Assembly (NCBI GenBank): GCA_950295325.1
Contig: OX485809.1
Coordinates: forward strand, 39,401,081 to 39,465,080
DNA length: 64,000 bases
Source: Polytrichum commune
Lineage: Eukaryota > Streptophyta > Polytrichopsida > Polytrichales > Polytrichaceae
Direction: 5' to 3'
The number at the start of each line of letters is the position of its first letter. Position 1 is the stretch's first letter. Position numbers and translations under genes: made by a program. Positions 10,174 through 22,700 of this stretch are shown here, one piece after another. The notes below the pieces were generated by a model. That model saw only the letters and a program-made list of their open reading frames with translations. It had not been told where the DNA came from and made no database searches.

Positions 10174-13100
10174 CAGAATTGACTGTGAAGGTGAAGTCTG
10201 TTTCTACAATTTTCGAACTTAATCCTCCCTAGAGACTTGGTAAGAATATCGGCAGGTTGTTCCTGAGAGGGAACAAATTCCACCTTAATGGTGTTGTTTT
10301 CAACCTTTTGACGAGTGAAATGATAGTCTATTTTGAAGTGTTTGGATTTCTCATGAAACACAAGATTGTAACTAAGTTTTATACTACTTTGATTGTCGCA
10401 ATAAAGGTAAGTGGGTTTATCATCCAAAATTCTACGTTCTTTCAGTAGTCTACGAATCCAAACAGCTTCGCATGAACAATGAGCAAGGGCTCTATACTCC
10501 GATTCACATGATGACCTAGAGGTACTAGATTGTTTCTTGGAGTTCCATGAAATGGGAGAGTTACCAAGAAAGAAGATATATGCACCCACGGAGATTCTAT
10601 CATCTATGTCTTGTCCATAATCCGCGTCGGTATAACCTTGCAGACGGTTCTCCTTCCCTTGTTTAAAAAACAAGCCTAAGTCTGGATACCGACGGACATA
10701 GCGTAAGATATGTTTTGCTGCTTGAAGGTGGGCTTCTTGTGGGTTTTGCATAAACCTACTTACTACACTGACGGCATAGGTGAGGTCAGGACGAGTTTTT
10801 GTAAGAAAAAGAAGTTTGCCTACAAGCATGCGATAAAGAGTAGCATCGACAGGGGATGTAGCGGAGTCCTTGGAGAGAATAAGGCCTTCAGGAAGAGGGG
10901 TGAGAGAGGACTTACAGTCTTCCATGTGGAAGAGTCGAAGAATGCTCAAGGCATACTCTCTTTGATGCATGTGGATTCCTGTAGGAGTTCTGTCAAACTG
11001 AACGCCCAAGTACCGTCGAATCGGGCCAAGGTCGTTAGTCTTGAACTGTTGATGAAGGTAAGTCTTGAGTTGAGCGATGAGCGTCGGGTTGCTGCCGGTA
11101 AGTAAAATGTCGTCAACATACACAAGAAGGGCGATAGTATCGGAACCAACATGGGCAAAATATAGGTTAGGATCAGACGCAGATTGAATAAGTTTCCAAG
11201 CGAGAAGAGCCGCGTGAAGATGAGCGTACCACGCTCTGGGACTCTGCTTGAGCCCATACAAAGCTTTGTGGAGCTTGCACACTAAATGTTCAGCACCAGC
11301 AGCCACAAAACGAGGTGGTTGATACATGTAAACATCTTCTTTGAGAAGACCGTTCAAAAAAGCAGTAAGCACATCCAACTGATGAATTGGCCAATGGAGG
11401 TGAACCGCAATGGCTATCAGTATATGGATCGTTTCCCACCTGACGACTGGAGCAAAAGTCTCCAAAAAATCAACTCCATCTTTTTGCTCAAACCCCCTGG
11501 CGACGAGACGAGCCTTGTATCTCGTGGGAGTAGCTGGAGTGCCAGGTTTCAGTTTATAGACCCATTTAGAGGAGATCGCCTTCTTGTCTGGAGGTAAAGG
11601 AACAAGAGACCACGTCCGATTACTGTGAATAGAATCAATCTCAGCCTGCATAGCGGAACGCCAATGAGGGTTTAAGTGGGTTTGTTTAAAAGTGAGAGGT
11701 TCGGCAGAGTCTTCGGGGATGAAGTCTTCGACAACATCTGTAGGAGGTTGTAGTTGGACAGTTGCCGCGAAATCCTGCAAGTGCTTGGGAAATCTGCGAA
11801 CACGGTCCGAACGGCGAGGAGCGTTGATAGGAGTCGGAAAGGAATGGAGGGATTCTGAAGGAAGGGAGTCCTGGGGAGACTGCGTAGAGGGATCCTGCGT
11901 AGAGAGCGTGGGAGAAGATGGGCGAGGCGGGGAGACAGGGACAGAGACGTCGAAGTCAGGTAGAACGTCGTCTTGATGCTCCTCCCTGTCGATGAGAGCC
12001 ATGCGCTCCTCTTGGCGGGTTGGTGCAGGAGTCGTGTCGAGGTTGTGCTCATCCATATCCTCCCTATCAGTGGAAGGAAGGACAGAAGAGACCTCGTCGG
12101 CAAGAATGTCCCGAGATATAAACACCTTCTTAGTGGACGGTCGATAGCAGCGGTATGCCTTAGCTTCGTAGTCGAAGCTGAGAAGGATACATTGCTCTGC
12201 ACGAGGGTCCAGCTTGGACCGGGAAGGCTTCGTGGTATGGACATATGCAGGGGAGCCAAAAAATTTTAGATGAGAGATAGACGGCTTTTTACCTGAGAAA
12301 AGCTCTTCAGGGGTTTTATCCGGGTGCCGTTTGGTGGAGCGGAGATTGAGCAAATCGCCTGCCGCCTTGATAGCCTCCCCCCAGAGGTGGCCTGGAAGTC
12401 GCTTGTCCAAAAGCAGACATCTTGTAATGTCAAGCAATGAGCGGTTGTGACGCTCAGCAACACCATTCCGCTGCGGTGTGTATGGCGGTGCGAACTCGTG
12501 GGCAATCCCCTGTTGAAGACAATAATCTCGAAAGGCAGAGGATGTATATTCTCCGCCATTATCTGTTCGGAGGGTCTGGATGGTTTGTCCCGTGAAGTTT
12601 CTGAGCATATTGACTAAGTGTTGGAACTTAGTTAGTACTTGACTTTTGTGAGTGAGAAAATAGATCCAGGTTTTTCTCGAAAAATCGTCTATAAAGGTGA
12701 CGAAATATCTTGCACCGCCTAGGGAGTTTGTGCGAAACGGGCCACAAACATCTGAGTGTATAAGTTGAAGGATCTTGGTGGCGTGAAACGTTGCCTCCTT
12801 CGGCATCTTTGTTTTGACCTGCTTCCCTAGCTGACAACCTGTGCATGGTTGTCTGGAGTACTGGAGAGAAGGTAATCCCCGAATTGCGCCGAAGTTAAAC
12901 ATGCGTTGCATGCCTTTGGTATGAAAATGGCCGAGGCGCTTATGCCACAATTCCGCTTGGGAGTTTTTGTGGAGAAGATTAACCTCCGGTTGGGACAGAT
13001 GACAGAGACTTGAAAGTCTGTAGAGACCATGACAGCGAGCTCTCGAAGCAAAAGCTTCGACCTTGAGGGAAGAGTTGTTAAAGATAAAGCATCCACTTGA

Positions 13101-13412
13101 CTTGAAGACAAGAGTTTTGTCTTGATCGGTGAGAGCTCCTACGCTAAGCAGATTTTTGGTGATCCCTGGAGTATACAAAACAGAAGAAATTGATTTTATT
13201 TCTCCGGAAGAGAGTTGGAGTTCGACATTCCCGACTCCGGCTACAGGGTGGCTATGTCCTCCTGCCGATCTAACTTGTGCTTCACTAGTGGAGCGAATTG
13301 AAGTAAAAACATCTTGCTCACCAGATACATGATGCGTTGCTCCCGAATCCAAAATTAATACCAGGAAGTGGAGTTCTGGGGAGTCTCTATCAAGTTTGAT
13401 TCTATAAGACAT
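10155..13412 (-). CDS. Copia pol: protease, integrase, reverse transcriptase, RNase H
   Basis: 1085 open codons with the copia domain order. Protease has LDSGATHH at about residue 21. The integrase zinc finger has HKRLGH (about 157) and CTGC (about 190), followed by the catalytic D of HSDVCGP (about 219), D of RTDNGGEY (about 282) and E of GVAERHN (about 319). Reverse transcriptase starts near residue 590 with LDVLTAFLNG and YVDDILL. RNase H has TDADYGQD, SSCESEYRAL and the terminal PADILTKSLG block. The frame is uninterrupted, but it is out of frame with the upstream zinc knuckle region (offset near 13370-13410). The last codons (near 10173-10155) may derive from adjoining sequence, because the expected 3' LTR is absent. 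Confidence 0.92.
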   Translation of the reverse strand: MSYRIKLDRDSPELHFLVLILDSGATHHVSGEQDVFTSIRSTSEAQVRSAGGHSHPVAGVGNVELQLSSGEIKSISSVLYTPGITKNLLSVGALTDQDKTLVFKSSGCFIFNNSSLKVEAFASRARCHGLYRLSSLCHLSQPEVNLLHKNSQAELWHKRLGHFHTKGMQRMFNFGAIRGLPSLQYSRQPCTGCQLGKQVKTKMPKEATFHATKILQLIHSDVCGPFRTNSLGGARYFVTFIDDFSRKTWIYFLTHKSQVLTKFQHLVNMLRNFTGQTIQTLRTDNGGEYTSSAFRDYCLQQGIAHEFAPPYTPQRNGVAERHNRSLLDITRCLLLDKRLPGHLWGEAIKAAGDLLNLRSTKRHPDKTPEELFSGKKPSISHLKFFGSPAYVHTTKPSRSKLDPRAEQCILLSFDYEAKAYRCYRPSTKKVFISRDILADEVSSVLPSTDREDMDEHNLDTTPAPTRQEERMALIDREEHQDDVLPDFDVSVPVSPPRPSSPTLSTQDPSTQSPQDSLPSESLHSFPTPINAPRRSDRVRRFPKHLQDFAATVQLQPPTDVVEDFIPEDSAEPLTFKQTHLNPHWRSAMQAEIDSIHSNRTWSLVPLPPDKKAISSKWVYKLKPGTPATPTRYKARLVARGFEQKDGVDFLETFAPVVRWETIHILIAIAVHLHWPIHQLDVLTAFLNGLLKEDVYMYQPPRFVAAGAEHLVCKLHKALYGLKQSPRAWYAHLHAALLAWKLIQSASDPNLYFAHVGSDTIALLVYVDDILLTGSNPTLIAQLKTYLHQQFKTNDLGPIRRYLGVQFDRTPTGIHMHQREYALSILRLFHMEDCKSSLTPLPEGLILSKDSATSPVDATLYRMLVGKLLFLTKTRPDLTYAVSVVSRFMQNPQEAHLQAAKHILRYVRRYPDLGLFFKQGKENRLQGYTDADYGQDIDDRISVGAYIFFLGNSPISWNSKKQSSTSRSSCESEYRALAHCSCEAVWIRRLLKERRILDDKPTYLYCDNQSSIKLSYNLVFHEKSKHFKIDYHFTRQKVENNTIKVEFVPSQEQPADILTKSLGRIKFENCRNRLHLHSQFCQTLKK

Positions 13413-14554
13413 GCATTGACTATCTGATCCGCTGTGTCTTGATCGTTCGAGAGTTGATCCTGCGGAAACAACTCACTCGGCTCCTCCAGGTGATGTACTT
13501 GGCCGTCGAGATTTCGTTGTCGCTGCTCAAGTAGTCGATGTTCATAGTCCTTCATTTTGTCCAGAATCGATCGAAGATCGCATTCTCGTTCGAAATGCCC
13601 AATTAGCCCGCAGAAGTTGCACTTCTCACTTCGAGGCCGTTCCGGTCCTCTGTCTCTGCTGTACCGAGGTTGATACTGTGTCAACGTTGCGTTTCTCTGG
13701 TTCACAGCCGGTTGAGACTGATGGTATCTGGTTGCTGACGATCCTCCTTGATCTTCATGACTGAAAGACTTGTTGCCAGAAAAGATACTGAACTCTGTGC
13801 GCCATTTGCCATTCGGAGCAGATCTGGCATTGTGCGGCGGCTGGGAGTAGTTTCTTGAGCCGATCTGTGGACGCCTGTTTCGATCGCGATGAATCGATAG
13901 AGCTTCTCCATCCTCCTTCTACTGGCTTTCTATCTTGAGAGCCGTTTCTTCCGAAATCAACTTCGCTTCCAACTGCTCGTAAGTAGGTAGGGTTTGCGCC
14001 GCTATCTGCATCCGCTTGAAAATTTCATACTCCTTGGGCAGATTTTTCAGTGTATAAAACACGATTACATCCTCAGGTATGATCACCTGCACTTCTTCCA
14101 AGAGGTTTGCCACCTCTTTCACTTCAGTGAGGTGAGTATCCATAGAAATGGCCTCAGTTTTTCGCAGTGCAAAAAACTTCTCGAGGAGCATCACCCTTCT
14201 CGGACCACTGTCCGATTCGTAACGAGTCTTCAAGCCGGTCCAACACTCATAGGGGTCTTTGTAACGTCGGAGAAGCTTGAGAGCACTATTCTTCGCGTTG
14301 CTGTTGATGATGCTCATCACTCGTTGGCGTGCCATTTTCTCCTCCTCACCCATGACCTTGCTAGGTGCCGTGAGGCAATAGTGAAAACGACCATCCTTTT
14401 GTAGCAGACTCTTCATTCTATAAGCCCATACCCCAAAGTTACCTCCACCATCAAGGTGGTAAGTTTTTGGGAGGGAACTATCTCCGGCCATGGTGGAGGA
14501 ATGATTCCTAAGAGTCTGGTGGCTAGCTGCTGTGTCAACTTCAATGGACGACAT
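13355..14554 (-). pseudogene. Copia gag with zinc knuckle, one in-frame stop
   Basis: Starts at ATG 14554. The first 211 codons match the plant copia gag type (LDGGGNFGVWAYRMKSLL, then LKNLPKEYEIF). A TAG at 13921-13919 interrupts an otherwise open frame that continues to a CCHC zinc knuckle (CNFCGLIGHFEREC, near 13610-13570) and on to 13355. The stop and the frame offset into pol mean this copy cannot make a normal Gag-Pol. A single nonsense change in an otherwise clean frame suggests a fairly young element. Confidence 0.85.
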
Positions 14555-14606
14555 CTGAAAGAGAGACAGATCGAGCTTCTAGTCCTATACTACATGCTTC
14601 TAACCT

Positions 14607-14618
14607 GCTCTGATACCA
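14607..14618 (-). other. Copia primer binding site
   Basis: On the minus strand the sequence is TGGTATCAGAGC, complementary to the 3' end of plant initiator Met tRNA and typical of copia elements. It abuts the 5' LTR end (...CCAACA). Confidence 0.9.
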
Positions 14619-14815
14619 TGTTGGTATCGTGACTAAAATACTATTTCGACGTAGAGACAGACTCACTGACTCGAAACAAACTGTTCGATTAGAGCCTTGA
14701 GAGGCTTAAGAATAAATACAAAGTCCCTAAACCTAATTAATTAATGCTAACCCTAATCAGCTACGCCTAACCCTAACTTAACTTCTACTTTTAACCCTAA
14801 GGTGACAAGTGTACA
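14619..14815 (-). repeat. Copia 5' LTR
   Basis: Directly upstream of the primer binding site. In element sense it reads TGTACACTTG...CCAACA, giving TG...CA ends over about 197 bp. The outer end is inferred from the TG and from the start of lectin-gene sequence soon after; with no second LTR it cannot be confirmed. Confidence 0.6.
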
Positions 14816-14851
14816 AATCACAGTGTGCCCTGTGCGCATATGGACCAACAG

Positions 14852-15933
14852 ATTGTATTCGAATCCGACGAATACCTGGTGCAAGTGACGGGAACTCAAG
14901 GCATAGCGTACGGCACGCTCACGCTGGTGACCTCGCTGACACTCATCAGCAACAAGAGAAGCTACGGGCCATATGGCGATGTGTCTGGAACTAGCTTCCA
15001 GACACTCCCGAACGCCCAGGTGTTGGGATTTTACGGGCGTTGCGGTTGGATGGTGGATCAGCTGGGCGCCTTCGTGGCACGTCCCTCACTACTGCCAGTC
15101 ATTATGGGCGAGGCCTGGGGAGGAGGCGGAGGCTCTGCCTTTTACGAGGGCCGTGGTGAGATCGGCCAAATCACGGTCGTGTACACTGGCGAATTCATTT
15201 GCAGGCTCCAGGTCACCTACCTCCAGGGCGGCGAGAGCTTTGAGGCTCCCACACATGGCACCGCACAAGGCCGAATTGTGGTGGTAGGTGTCTCACGAAT
15301 ATGATTAACTCGGTACAAATTTAGGAACTAATCTGATAGCTGCTACATTCATACACAAATTGTTATATTTTGATGGTTGTCTCCTCAGTCATCTGTGGAG
15401 ACCAATTTTGATTATGTTGAGTCAACCAGTGTGACATGTGTAGCTGCATATAATATGTCAATGTCGACATGGCTAAGTATGTCTGCGAACAAGGAGTCCG
15501 GATCAAGTCATGTGCAGCCATGTCCATTTGTCGCACTTCGGGTTGGACCAACTAATAATGTGCGATAATTTATCAATCGCCATGTGATTACCATCACGTA
15601 TGATCTGAAATTAGATAATCTTGCTTATAATAGATACTTTGTTTGACATGATGATTATATATCTCTGTTTCGCTCCACATGTAGATCAAGCTGAACGCCG
15701 GTGAGTACGTGGTGCAAGTCCGGGGCACACACGGGCGAGGAGCTATTATGGCCGACTGGATTCGATCCCTCCAGTTCATCACCAACAAGACGACCTATGG
15801 GCCTTACGGCAACACTTTGGGAGGAACCTCTTTTGCTTCGTCCACAGGGGGACGTGTTGTGGGCTTCTTCGGACGCTCTGGGGATCTTCTCGACCAGTTG
15901 GGTGCCATCGTGGCTCCGACCAACAACTTCTAG
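14852..15933 (+). CDS. Tandem jacalin-related lectin, 3' exons
   Basis: Two exons are visible: 14852-15283 and 15685-15933, with a phase-0 GT-AG intron of 401 bp (15284-15684). Exon 1 begins right after an acceptor CAG and encodes the second half of one jacalin beta-prism domain (V-T-G-T-Q-G, SYGPYG, VLGFYGRCGWMVDQLG), then the first part of the next (GEAWGGGGGSAF). Exon 2 completes that domain (GEYVVQVRGTHG, TYGPYGNTLGG, VVGFFGRSGDLLDQLGAIV) and stops at 15931-15933. The intron falls at the same place in both domains, just before the I-x-[LF]-x(3)-EY strand, so the tandem arose by exon duplication. Jacalin domains bind sugars; plant members are cytosolic or secreted stress and defence lectins. 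Upstream exons are missing: the copia element ends about 35 bp before the acceptor. Whether this remnant is expressed is unknown. Confidence 0.85.
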
Positions 15934-18562
15934 ACGTGATTGGCTTTATCTAAAGCTGATACCTATCTAGGCCTGCACAATGCGGTCGAGTATTGGAGTT
16001 TAGATAGACAAACCTGTCAGTCTAGTGGTGACTGTGATGATCTATGATTGTATATACTATACTGCTGCACTTGTGCGCGTGGGATGGACTTGACGAGCAG
16101 TGGAATCTTCTCGGCTCTTAGATGGACAATATCAGTGAAATTACACCAGCAAGATCAAATACTTCTTAGATCTTCTCGGAGTGTGCACGCAAGCAAGTAT
16201 ATGTAAGACTAAATTTGTGTAGATTGCAGCAATGGCTTGTTCTCTTGTGTACAAGAAAATTTAGCCAAACCTGTGAGACTTGTTGATTCTATAAAGCGAT
16301 GTGTCATGGAAATTTCATCCAACAATTAGTCACTCTGGACATTCTCCTTTACCTTATGGCCCCTCAATCTGTTTTGATCAAAATGTACGTCCAGCAGTGG
16401 AAGTTGTGGTCATCGTCCGATCCAATTACACAGCCCTTTTCTTTTTGTAAAGTTGATCATTCGCAAAAGAATTGGTAGCCATCCCTTGCTTAACTTATGT
16501 TGTGTCAGCAACCTCTTATGCAAAAGCAAGTTGAGTGGCCCAATCGACTGCCAGGTGTGTTGTGGAGAGAGGGAATTATCGCATACAAGCGCACCTCCCA
16601 TCCATCGAACGTAAATAACCTCACTCCATATAGGTTTGCTGCCGGGTCATCTCAGATGACCTCAAGTAAACGAATTGGGGACCTTTAAAGGCTACTTCCC
16701 GTGTCAATTCATTCTTTCAAAGTAACCTTCACGCTGCATACTATTTCAGGGCTTTCATGTTAGATGAATGAGAGGTATGCTTGTCTATGACAATTCCCTC
16801 TCTCTGTCTGTATGTTGTAGGCTGACAATGTAAAAACCAAGCTTGAACATCAGAGAATCCTCAAGGCCCCAATACATTTCAAGACGAACCCATGTTGATT
16901 CCAGTGTTGGATAAGTGATGGTGCATGGTGCATTTCCACCTCCAATAATCTCCTTCCCCAAATTCCGCCTCGGATGAAATTTTTCTAGAAGTGCTTGAAT
17001 CGCTCCATATCTTTTGGCTCACACCCAGCGTAGAGAGAAGGACCCTCCTCTGCATCGTGCAGTCAACGTTACCTTCAAATCTCATCCTGATCTCTACAAA
17101 TTTGGATTTAGGATCTAAAGTTTGTAGACTCCAAGATGAGGAGGTCTGTTACCGATTCATTTCAAATGACCTCATGTACAGTACTTCGAAGTCTTTAAAA
17201 TCAGTTATGGTGCCAAATCAACTAAAGAAATTAACCTCCAGGCTGCATGCTATTTCAGGGTTTTGATGTTGGAGGAATGAGAGGTACGCTCATATATGAT
17301 AATTCCCTCTCTCTGTGATCTACTGTGTGCTTGCTGTTTGAATTAAACAAGTTCTACGTACGACATAAGCTCCTCCAAATCTGGTGTCCACCAAGTATGC
17401 TTGGGACAGAATTGTTGACCTGACCTTTTAGGAAGGTCCAAATATATTGCGGCGCTCTTCTGCAACTCGGGACCGAAGCTTGATCAAATTTTGATCAGCT
17501 ACTATTTACTTGTACAAAAGGGAACTGTGGTTCACGTGATCACCGGAAATGCACTCATTATTGTACACTCTGTGCAATCTAATGATCAAGAATTGCCATG
17601 ATATTGGGTTGTATATAAAAACATAAAACCCTACATATCCTATAGGCCTTGGTTGCTTAGAATTGCTCAATATGGCAGAATGAATTTTAAGACATCTTGC
17701 CTTATTCTAGAGGACTACATCTTTGAGCAATTTTTGCTATATACGTACATTGGCATTAATATTTGGCATAGATTTTTTTCTATGTAAACAAAGTGAAAAA
17801 AAATTCGTCATACTTGTTTTTGAGTTTATTTCGTCATTTTAATTAGTCGTAAATTTTTAAAGTGATATGCTAGAGTGCTATAAAAGATTTTAAAAGGTTT
17901 CATTTTAGACTTAGGAGGTTGGGGAACCTTAGGACCCTATTCTTTGAATTTGTTCCCTAAAGTTCAGCGAAAGAGCATCATCTCAATATTAGGATAGTAT
18001 ATCTTACAACCTAGAGGTCATGACATTCTACTTGTGGAAGTCAAGTAAAGACTTAGAACAATTTGTTGAATCTTACTTGAAAGCTTGGAGAAATCCAAGG
18101 GAAAGCGAACATAAGAAATGCAAACACAACAAAAAGTTGTACCATGCACTTCTAACAACCCATACAAGGAAATTGTTGTGCCACAATGCACATTGCATGC
18201 AGTGACATTATGAGAAAACTCTAAACCCTATATGTAGGAACAAAATTCACATGTAGAGTCTCTAGTGCAACAAAATCCTTGACGGTAAAAAATAATCACT
18301 TTGTACTCCAAAGCTTAACAATATGGAAAGCAAGATCCAGAAGCATGTGGAAGCCCTTCAACCCTAAATCCGCAAGGAGAGGCTTGCCAACCCCAAAACC
18401 TAAGCTTGGATTGCCATCATTTATCAACCCGACAATGCACTATGATCCATTTTAAATAATTTTAAATACAGAAAATAAAGTGTCAAGACTCACCAATGTT
18501 ATAGCTTCATGTCATTGTTCACTGCTCACCACTCACATTTTAGCATTCCATGGGATCAGTAT

Positions 18563-18594
<32 letters not shown>

Positions 18595-19126
18595 TATTGT
18601 TAGCTTCCTAGGTCTTAAAGCAAGCATAAATGAAGAACTTCTATGCCCATAGACTATTTTCACCTTTTTGGGGAGTTTAGGTTTTGTGGTAACAATGAAA
18701 CAATAGGTCCAGCTCACGGGGAGGTCATTGGCGAAAATTATAGAAAAAATGTGCAATAAAAAAATAGGGTCTAATATATTTATTGTAGGTAAATTTTGCA
18801 AAAAATGTACATATAATGTAGGGGGTTTAAAAATAATGAAACATGTTTACATGTAAAATACCATTACATATAATGACCTCTTTAATCTAGTCGGTACATG
18901 TAAAATAGCATGGAAACAATTACTAGGGGAAGCGGGTCTAGGGTAGGGTTTGTGCTAGTGGATGAGAAAAGGCAATTTTCTGTTGAAATTGCTTGGATAG
19001 ATGACTTCGCACGCTGGCTTGCTTGAACGTTACTGAACCAACATTTCCAATGTGGAGTTAATGGTCTCTACCCATGTGTCAGGAGGGAAAATTTCAGCGC
19101 TTGGTTTGACTTTATTTAACAGTCTA
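15934..19126. other. Gene-free host spacer between lectin gene and foldback element
   Basis: No convincing ORF. A diverged direct repeat is present: the stretch near 16640-16800 resembles 17145-17330 (shared CTGCATGCTATTTCAGGG, AATGAGAGGTA, CAATTCCCTCTCTCTGT). A trinucleotide repeat (TAG)n lies at 18563-18597. The rest is AT-rich. Confidence 0.5.
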
Positions 19127-19332
19127 AGGGCCGCTTTACACCTAGACGTTGGGCCAATTCCTCTTGAGGCCGATTGCATGAAATTTCAGCCCTTTTTGGG
19201 TTGGAGGCCAGTCTCAATTACACATTATAATAAGATTATAATGGGGGTTAATTTTCCCATATGTAAAGGCCTTAGGGCCAAGAAGCTAGGCCGATTCAAT
19301 AAATCTAGCATATTCCAACAGATTTAGCCTAA
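19127..19332. mobile_element. Left half of a foldback/MITE-like element split by the giant transposon
   Basis: Begins AGGGCCGCTTTACACCTAGA; the reverse complement of 51108-51075 begins with the same bases (about 30 of 34 match). The giant element sits between the halves, with CTAA duplicated at the junctions (19329-19332 and 50776-50779). The intact target would have been about 535 bp. Its own target duplication is not clear. Confidence 0.65.
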
Positions 19333-19370
19333 AACACTATATTCGTTAATTGGAGACTTTTGAAAGTCTC
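19333..19370. repeat. Left terminal inverted repeat of the giant element
   Basis: Starts AACACTATATTCG and contains TTGGAGACTTTT followed by AAGTCTCC, which can fold as a short hairpin. Identical to the terminus at 9541-9578 in reverse complement, and similar to 50747-50775. Outside it lies CTAA. Confidence 0.85.
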
Positions 19371-19737
19371 CAAATAAAATATGCCCGTGGTTTGGGATGC
19401 CAATATTGTGGGCATACGGAATATGGGGAACATCAAGAACATGACGATTTAAAATTTCGCACGTAAAGAATATTCCTAATACTTAAAATAGAAAATTGCA
19501 ATTATAATGAAAACGTGAACTCCATGTGGAAAATAACAAGCGAATCTAAAAAACAAATGGTTTATGTCATTATAGAGTTTGGGGTGCGCATCCCATAAGT
19601 AAGGTTCTTATGGTTTTGGATGGCACATCCCAAACGTATACCACAATGGAGTGTGACAAGTTTACTAAGTCTATTAAAAACCAAGACTACTAAGCACTAA
19701 TGTTTTTTCCCGCCGTTAACTTTCACCTATGTTATGT

Positions 19738-22700
19738 TTACCCATCTCCATCTTCCGCTTCATATCCATTCTCGGCGTCATTTTCCGCAGCTGCAATACG
19801 TGCCAAGTTGTCTTTGGCAAAATCTATATGTTTTTGGGGGATGGTCATTGCTTCTATGTTGGAACCTTTGCGCGGCTTCCAAGCACAAAGTATAGTATCC
19901 GTGTTTATCCAAACCGGTGTGTACGCTGAGTCCACTGTCCACTTAAAATTCTTTTTGGTGTCCCAACCTAAATAAGTGCGTAGCACGTTTTAGTCTTTAG
20001 TGCTTGGACGACAATATTCCACCTCAATTTGACGAAAATTGGGGCTAGTTCGAACAAAATTGGGTGAAGACAATGCTTTTACCAACCAAATTGGCTTGGG
20101 ATGTTCCTCATCCCCTGCTCGTACAAGGACCAAATAACCTTCATGGCAATCAACACCTACACGAAACGACGGTGCCGGTCGATTGCAGGCAGGGCCGACG
20201 TAATGCTCGTCCATTGCGAACTCTTCACGAACGTCTCCATTGCTGAAAAACATAGTATCGGACTCGACAAACGTCAAACGACTTTGTGGCTAAAATCCTT
20301 GTGTCAAAGTCGTACTGGTGTCGCCACCAAGTGTCATCAAGGCTGAGCGAATGCGATCCCAATACGCGATCAACGGTTCATGGGTATCTCTAACACGTCT
20401 TGTGATGTCCTCCTCGCACAACTCTTTCCAATATTCAATGAATCCGGATATGCCTTTGATGATTTCCGGCCCATTCCTCATGGGTTCGGGTTTGCAAGGC
20501 TTTGGTTCTCCATCCGGGACCAAACATTTCCCATCATTGTCTTGACGCCATACGAGTATACCATCATCCGGGCCCCAATTAGGAGATGTGCACAAAAGCT
20601 TGAATTGCATGGCCGGGAGACCATCGTCCCTCATATAAAATCGGAATTGTTGTGCTTTGGTATGCCCCACCAAACGGTCCCCTCCCTTCAACATGTATGG
20701 CTTGATGAAGGCCTTGAAATCTGGTACTTCCTCAATCAAGTGCGGAATTACTGGCATATGGTCCAAATCCATATACGATTTCATAAGAAGAGGTATGGTT
20801 GGAAAATCTTCTTCATGTAACTTCATGCTCCACCGTCCGAATGATGCATCAATGTCGTCGTGTGTATGTCCCACCATCAAGAAAGACACAAACACCTCCT
20901 TGAAGATTCCTTTCGCCACGAGCAATGACCAAAAACAAAATACGTATCGACATTTGTTGTGTTTCGCACAATTATCAAGTTGAACATGGAGAGTTGGAGG
21001 CAATGATTTTGCACAAATGGGTTCTCCGGGTGGTTCTGGCAATGACGACACACAAACCTCCTTCCCCGCAAGCACTGCCTCATAAAGGGATGTGGTTCCA
21101 CAACCATCAAAAAGTGCATGGGAAGAATGTACCGGTGGCTTCTCAAGATCGCGCAACAGTTTTGCAAATGAACCCACCGTGTGGTTAGCATCCCCAGGGT
21201 AAAAATCCAAACCATAATGGGCATACTTTACGTCCCCATGGCCGTGGGCAATCATACCTGGAAAAAACAAACGATGCGTGACCAAAATAATCAAATAACC
21301 ACTAAACGGATGTATGGAGTTGGACATTTGCCAAACACACCCAAGAAAATTGGATATACTTTAAACACGTAGTTGTGATTTCATACAAACATGTGACAGC
21401 TACGGGCAACTTGAAGAGACCATCCGTGGCCTTTATTTTGCGTGCATAACAAGGGCATGCGGTTTTGGCGTGGTCCATTTTATCATGGATGACTGTTAGA
21501 ACCTCTGTGGGCCTCATTATGGATAGAGCACGATTCTTATAGTAATCTTGACGGTGTGCCTCTTGATTGTTGACATGCTCAATATATTTTTTCTGGTGTC
21601 TGGAATGAGATTCAGTGCCTATGGGGTGGGCGTCTCGAAGACCTTTGTATTTTTCACAGTCGTACACCTTGCGAACTTGTCCCCGGGTCTTTTCAGAATG
21701 TATTCCGCAAACTGCTGGTTTTTAATCACACTCAACTTGGATAAAAAAATGGGCCCACATCCCGCTATGCGACCCACTTCATTGATGTCCGTTAAGATGT
21801 TCTTCCATTTTGTGCCCGTGGGCAACACCATTTGAACAACCTTCTCCCCTGACAACAATGTCCTCGTCTTGTGGGGCATTGCATCGGCCAATGGCACTAT
21901 GATGGTGGATAGTGTTGCGGACGCTTGCAGTGTAGCCTCCCTAGGTTTCTTTGTGCCCGAGTTGCCATGAAATCGAGAGCGGCGACCCAACGATGAATAC
22001 TTTCGAAACCTATAAAAGTCAGCCTTGGAGACGGCGTGGATGGTATACCACGCTGTACAACACACATCAACATTCTCAAGTGTCACCACCTTATGCCCAT
22101 GTGTATCAAGGTGCAAATTTCTGTGGACCTCGAGTTTCTTAGCCGACCTCATACGAAAATCCGCAAGCCACATCTCTTGACGCAGAGACCTAATTTTCTC
22201 CCACGGGAAAAATTGGCAACATTTCCTCGCGCAACAATCCTTGCCGGACACTAGACGGATAGATTCGTCCCCCAAAAGCCGATCCCGTCGACGCTCCTTA
22301 TCTCCGCGAGGCACACGGTTTGAATCATATCTACGGAGGCCTTTGCGAGTACGTGTTTTGGCCAACAAAGCTAATTGCGTTTGCTTATGCCGCCGCTCAT
22401 AATCCCACAAACTCACTTCCTCATGTAGAACTTGACGAAGCGGCCATCGACGCAAGGAAAATCTCCATGTCACCGGGACCTCTACCGGAAGCAAAGAGTT
22501 CAAGATGCACACGCCAACATCATCGAGACCTAGGGCGTTGGCATCGACACAATCACGGGGATTGGAGTTTCTACATATGTCATCTGCCACCGGGACACCA
22601 ACCTCGTTGAGTAGAACGACATCAAGGCCAACCCATTGCTCCCTCCCGAAACCGGCACACAACGGAATGTCATCGTGGTCATCTCCGGAATGCAGAGATT

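Larger units (their letters stand above)
10155..14815 (-). mobile_element. Ty1/copia LTR retrotransposon (3' LTR not found)
   Basis: On the minus strand, in order: 5' LTR (14815-14619), Met-tRNA-type primer binding site (14618-14607), gag with a zinc knuckle, then protease-integrase-RT-RNase H. No second LTR copy is visible left of the coding region; sequence from 10173 down to 9579 is the F-box-like fragment. The element is therefore truncated at its 3' end, or its 3' LTR was lost. It lies in what looks like an intron of the lectin gene. Confidence 0.85.

Noticed and set aside
10155-13412. A complete copia element with two LTRs
   Set aside because: No copy of the 14619-14815 LTR is found on the left; the F-box-like fragment begins immediately.
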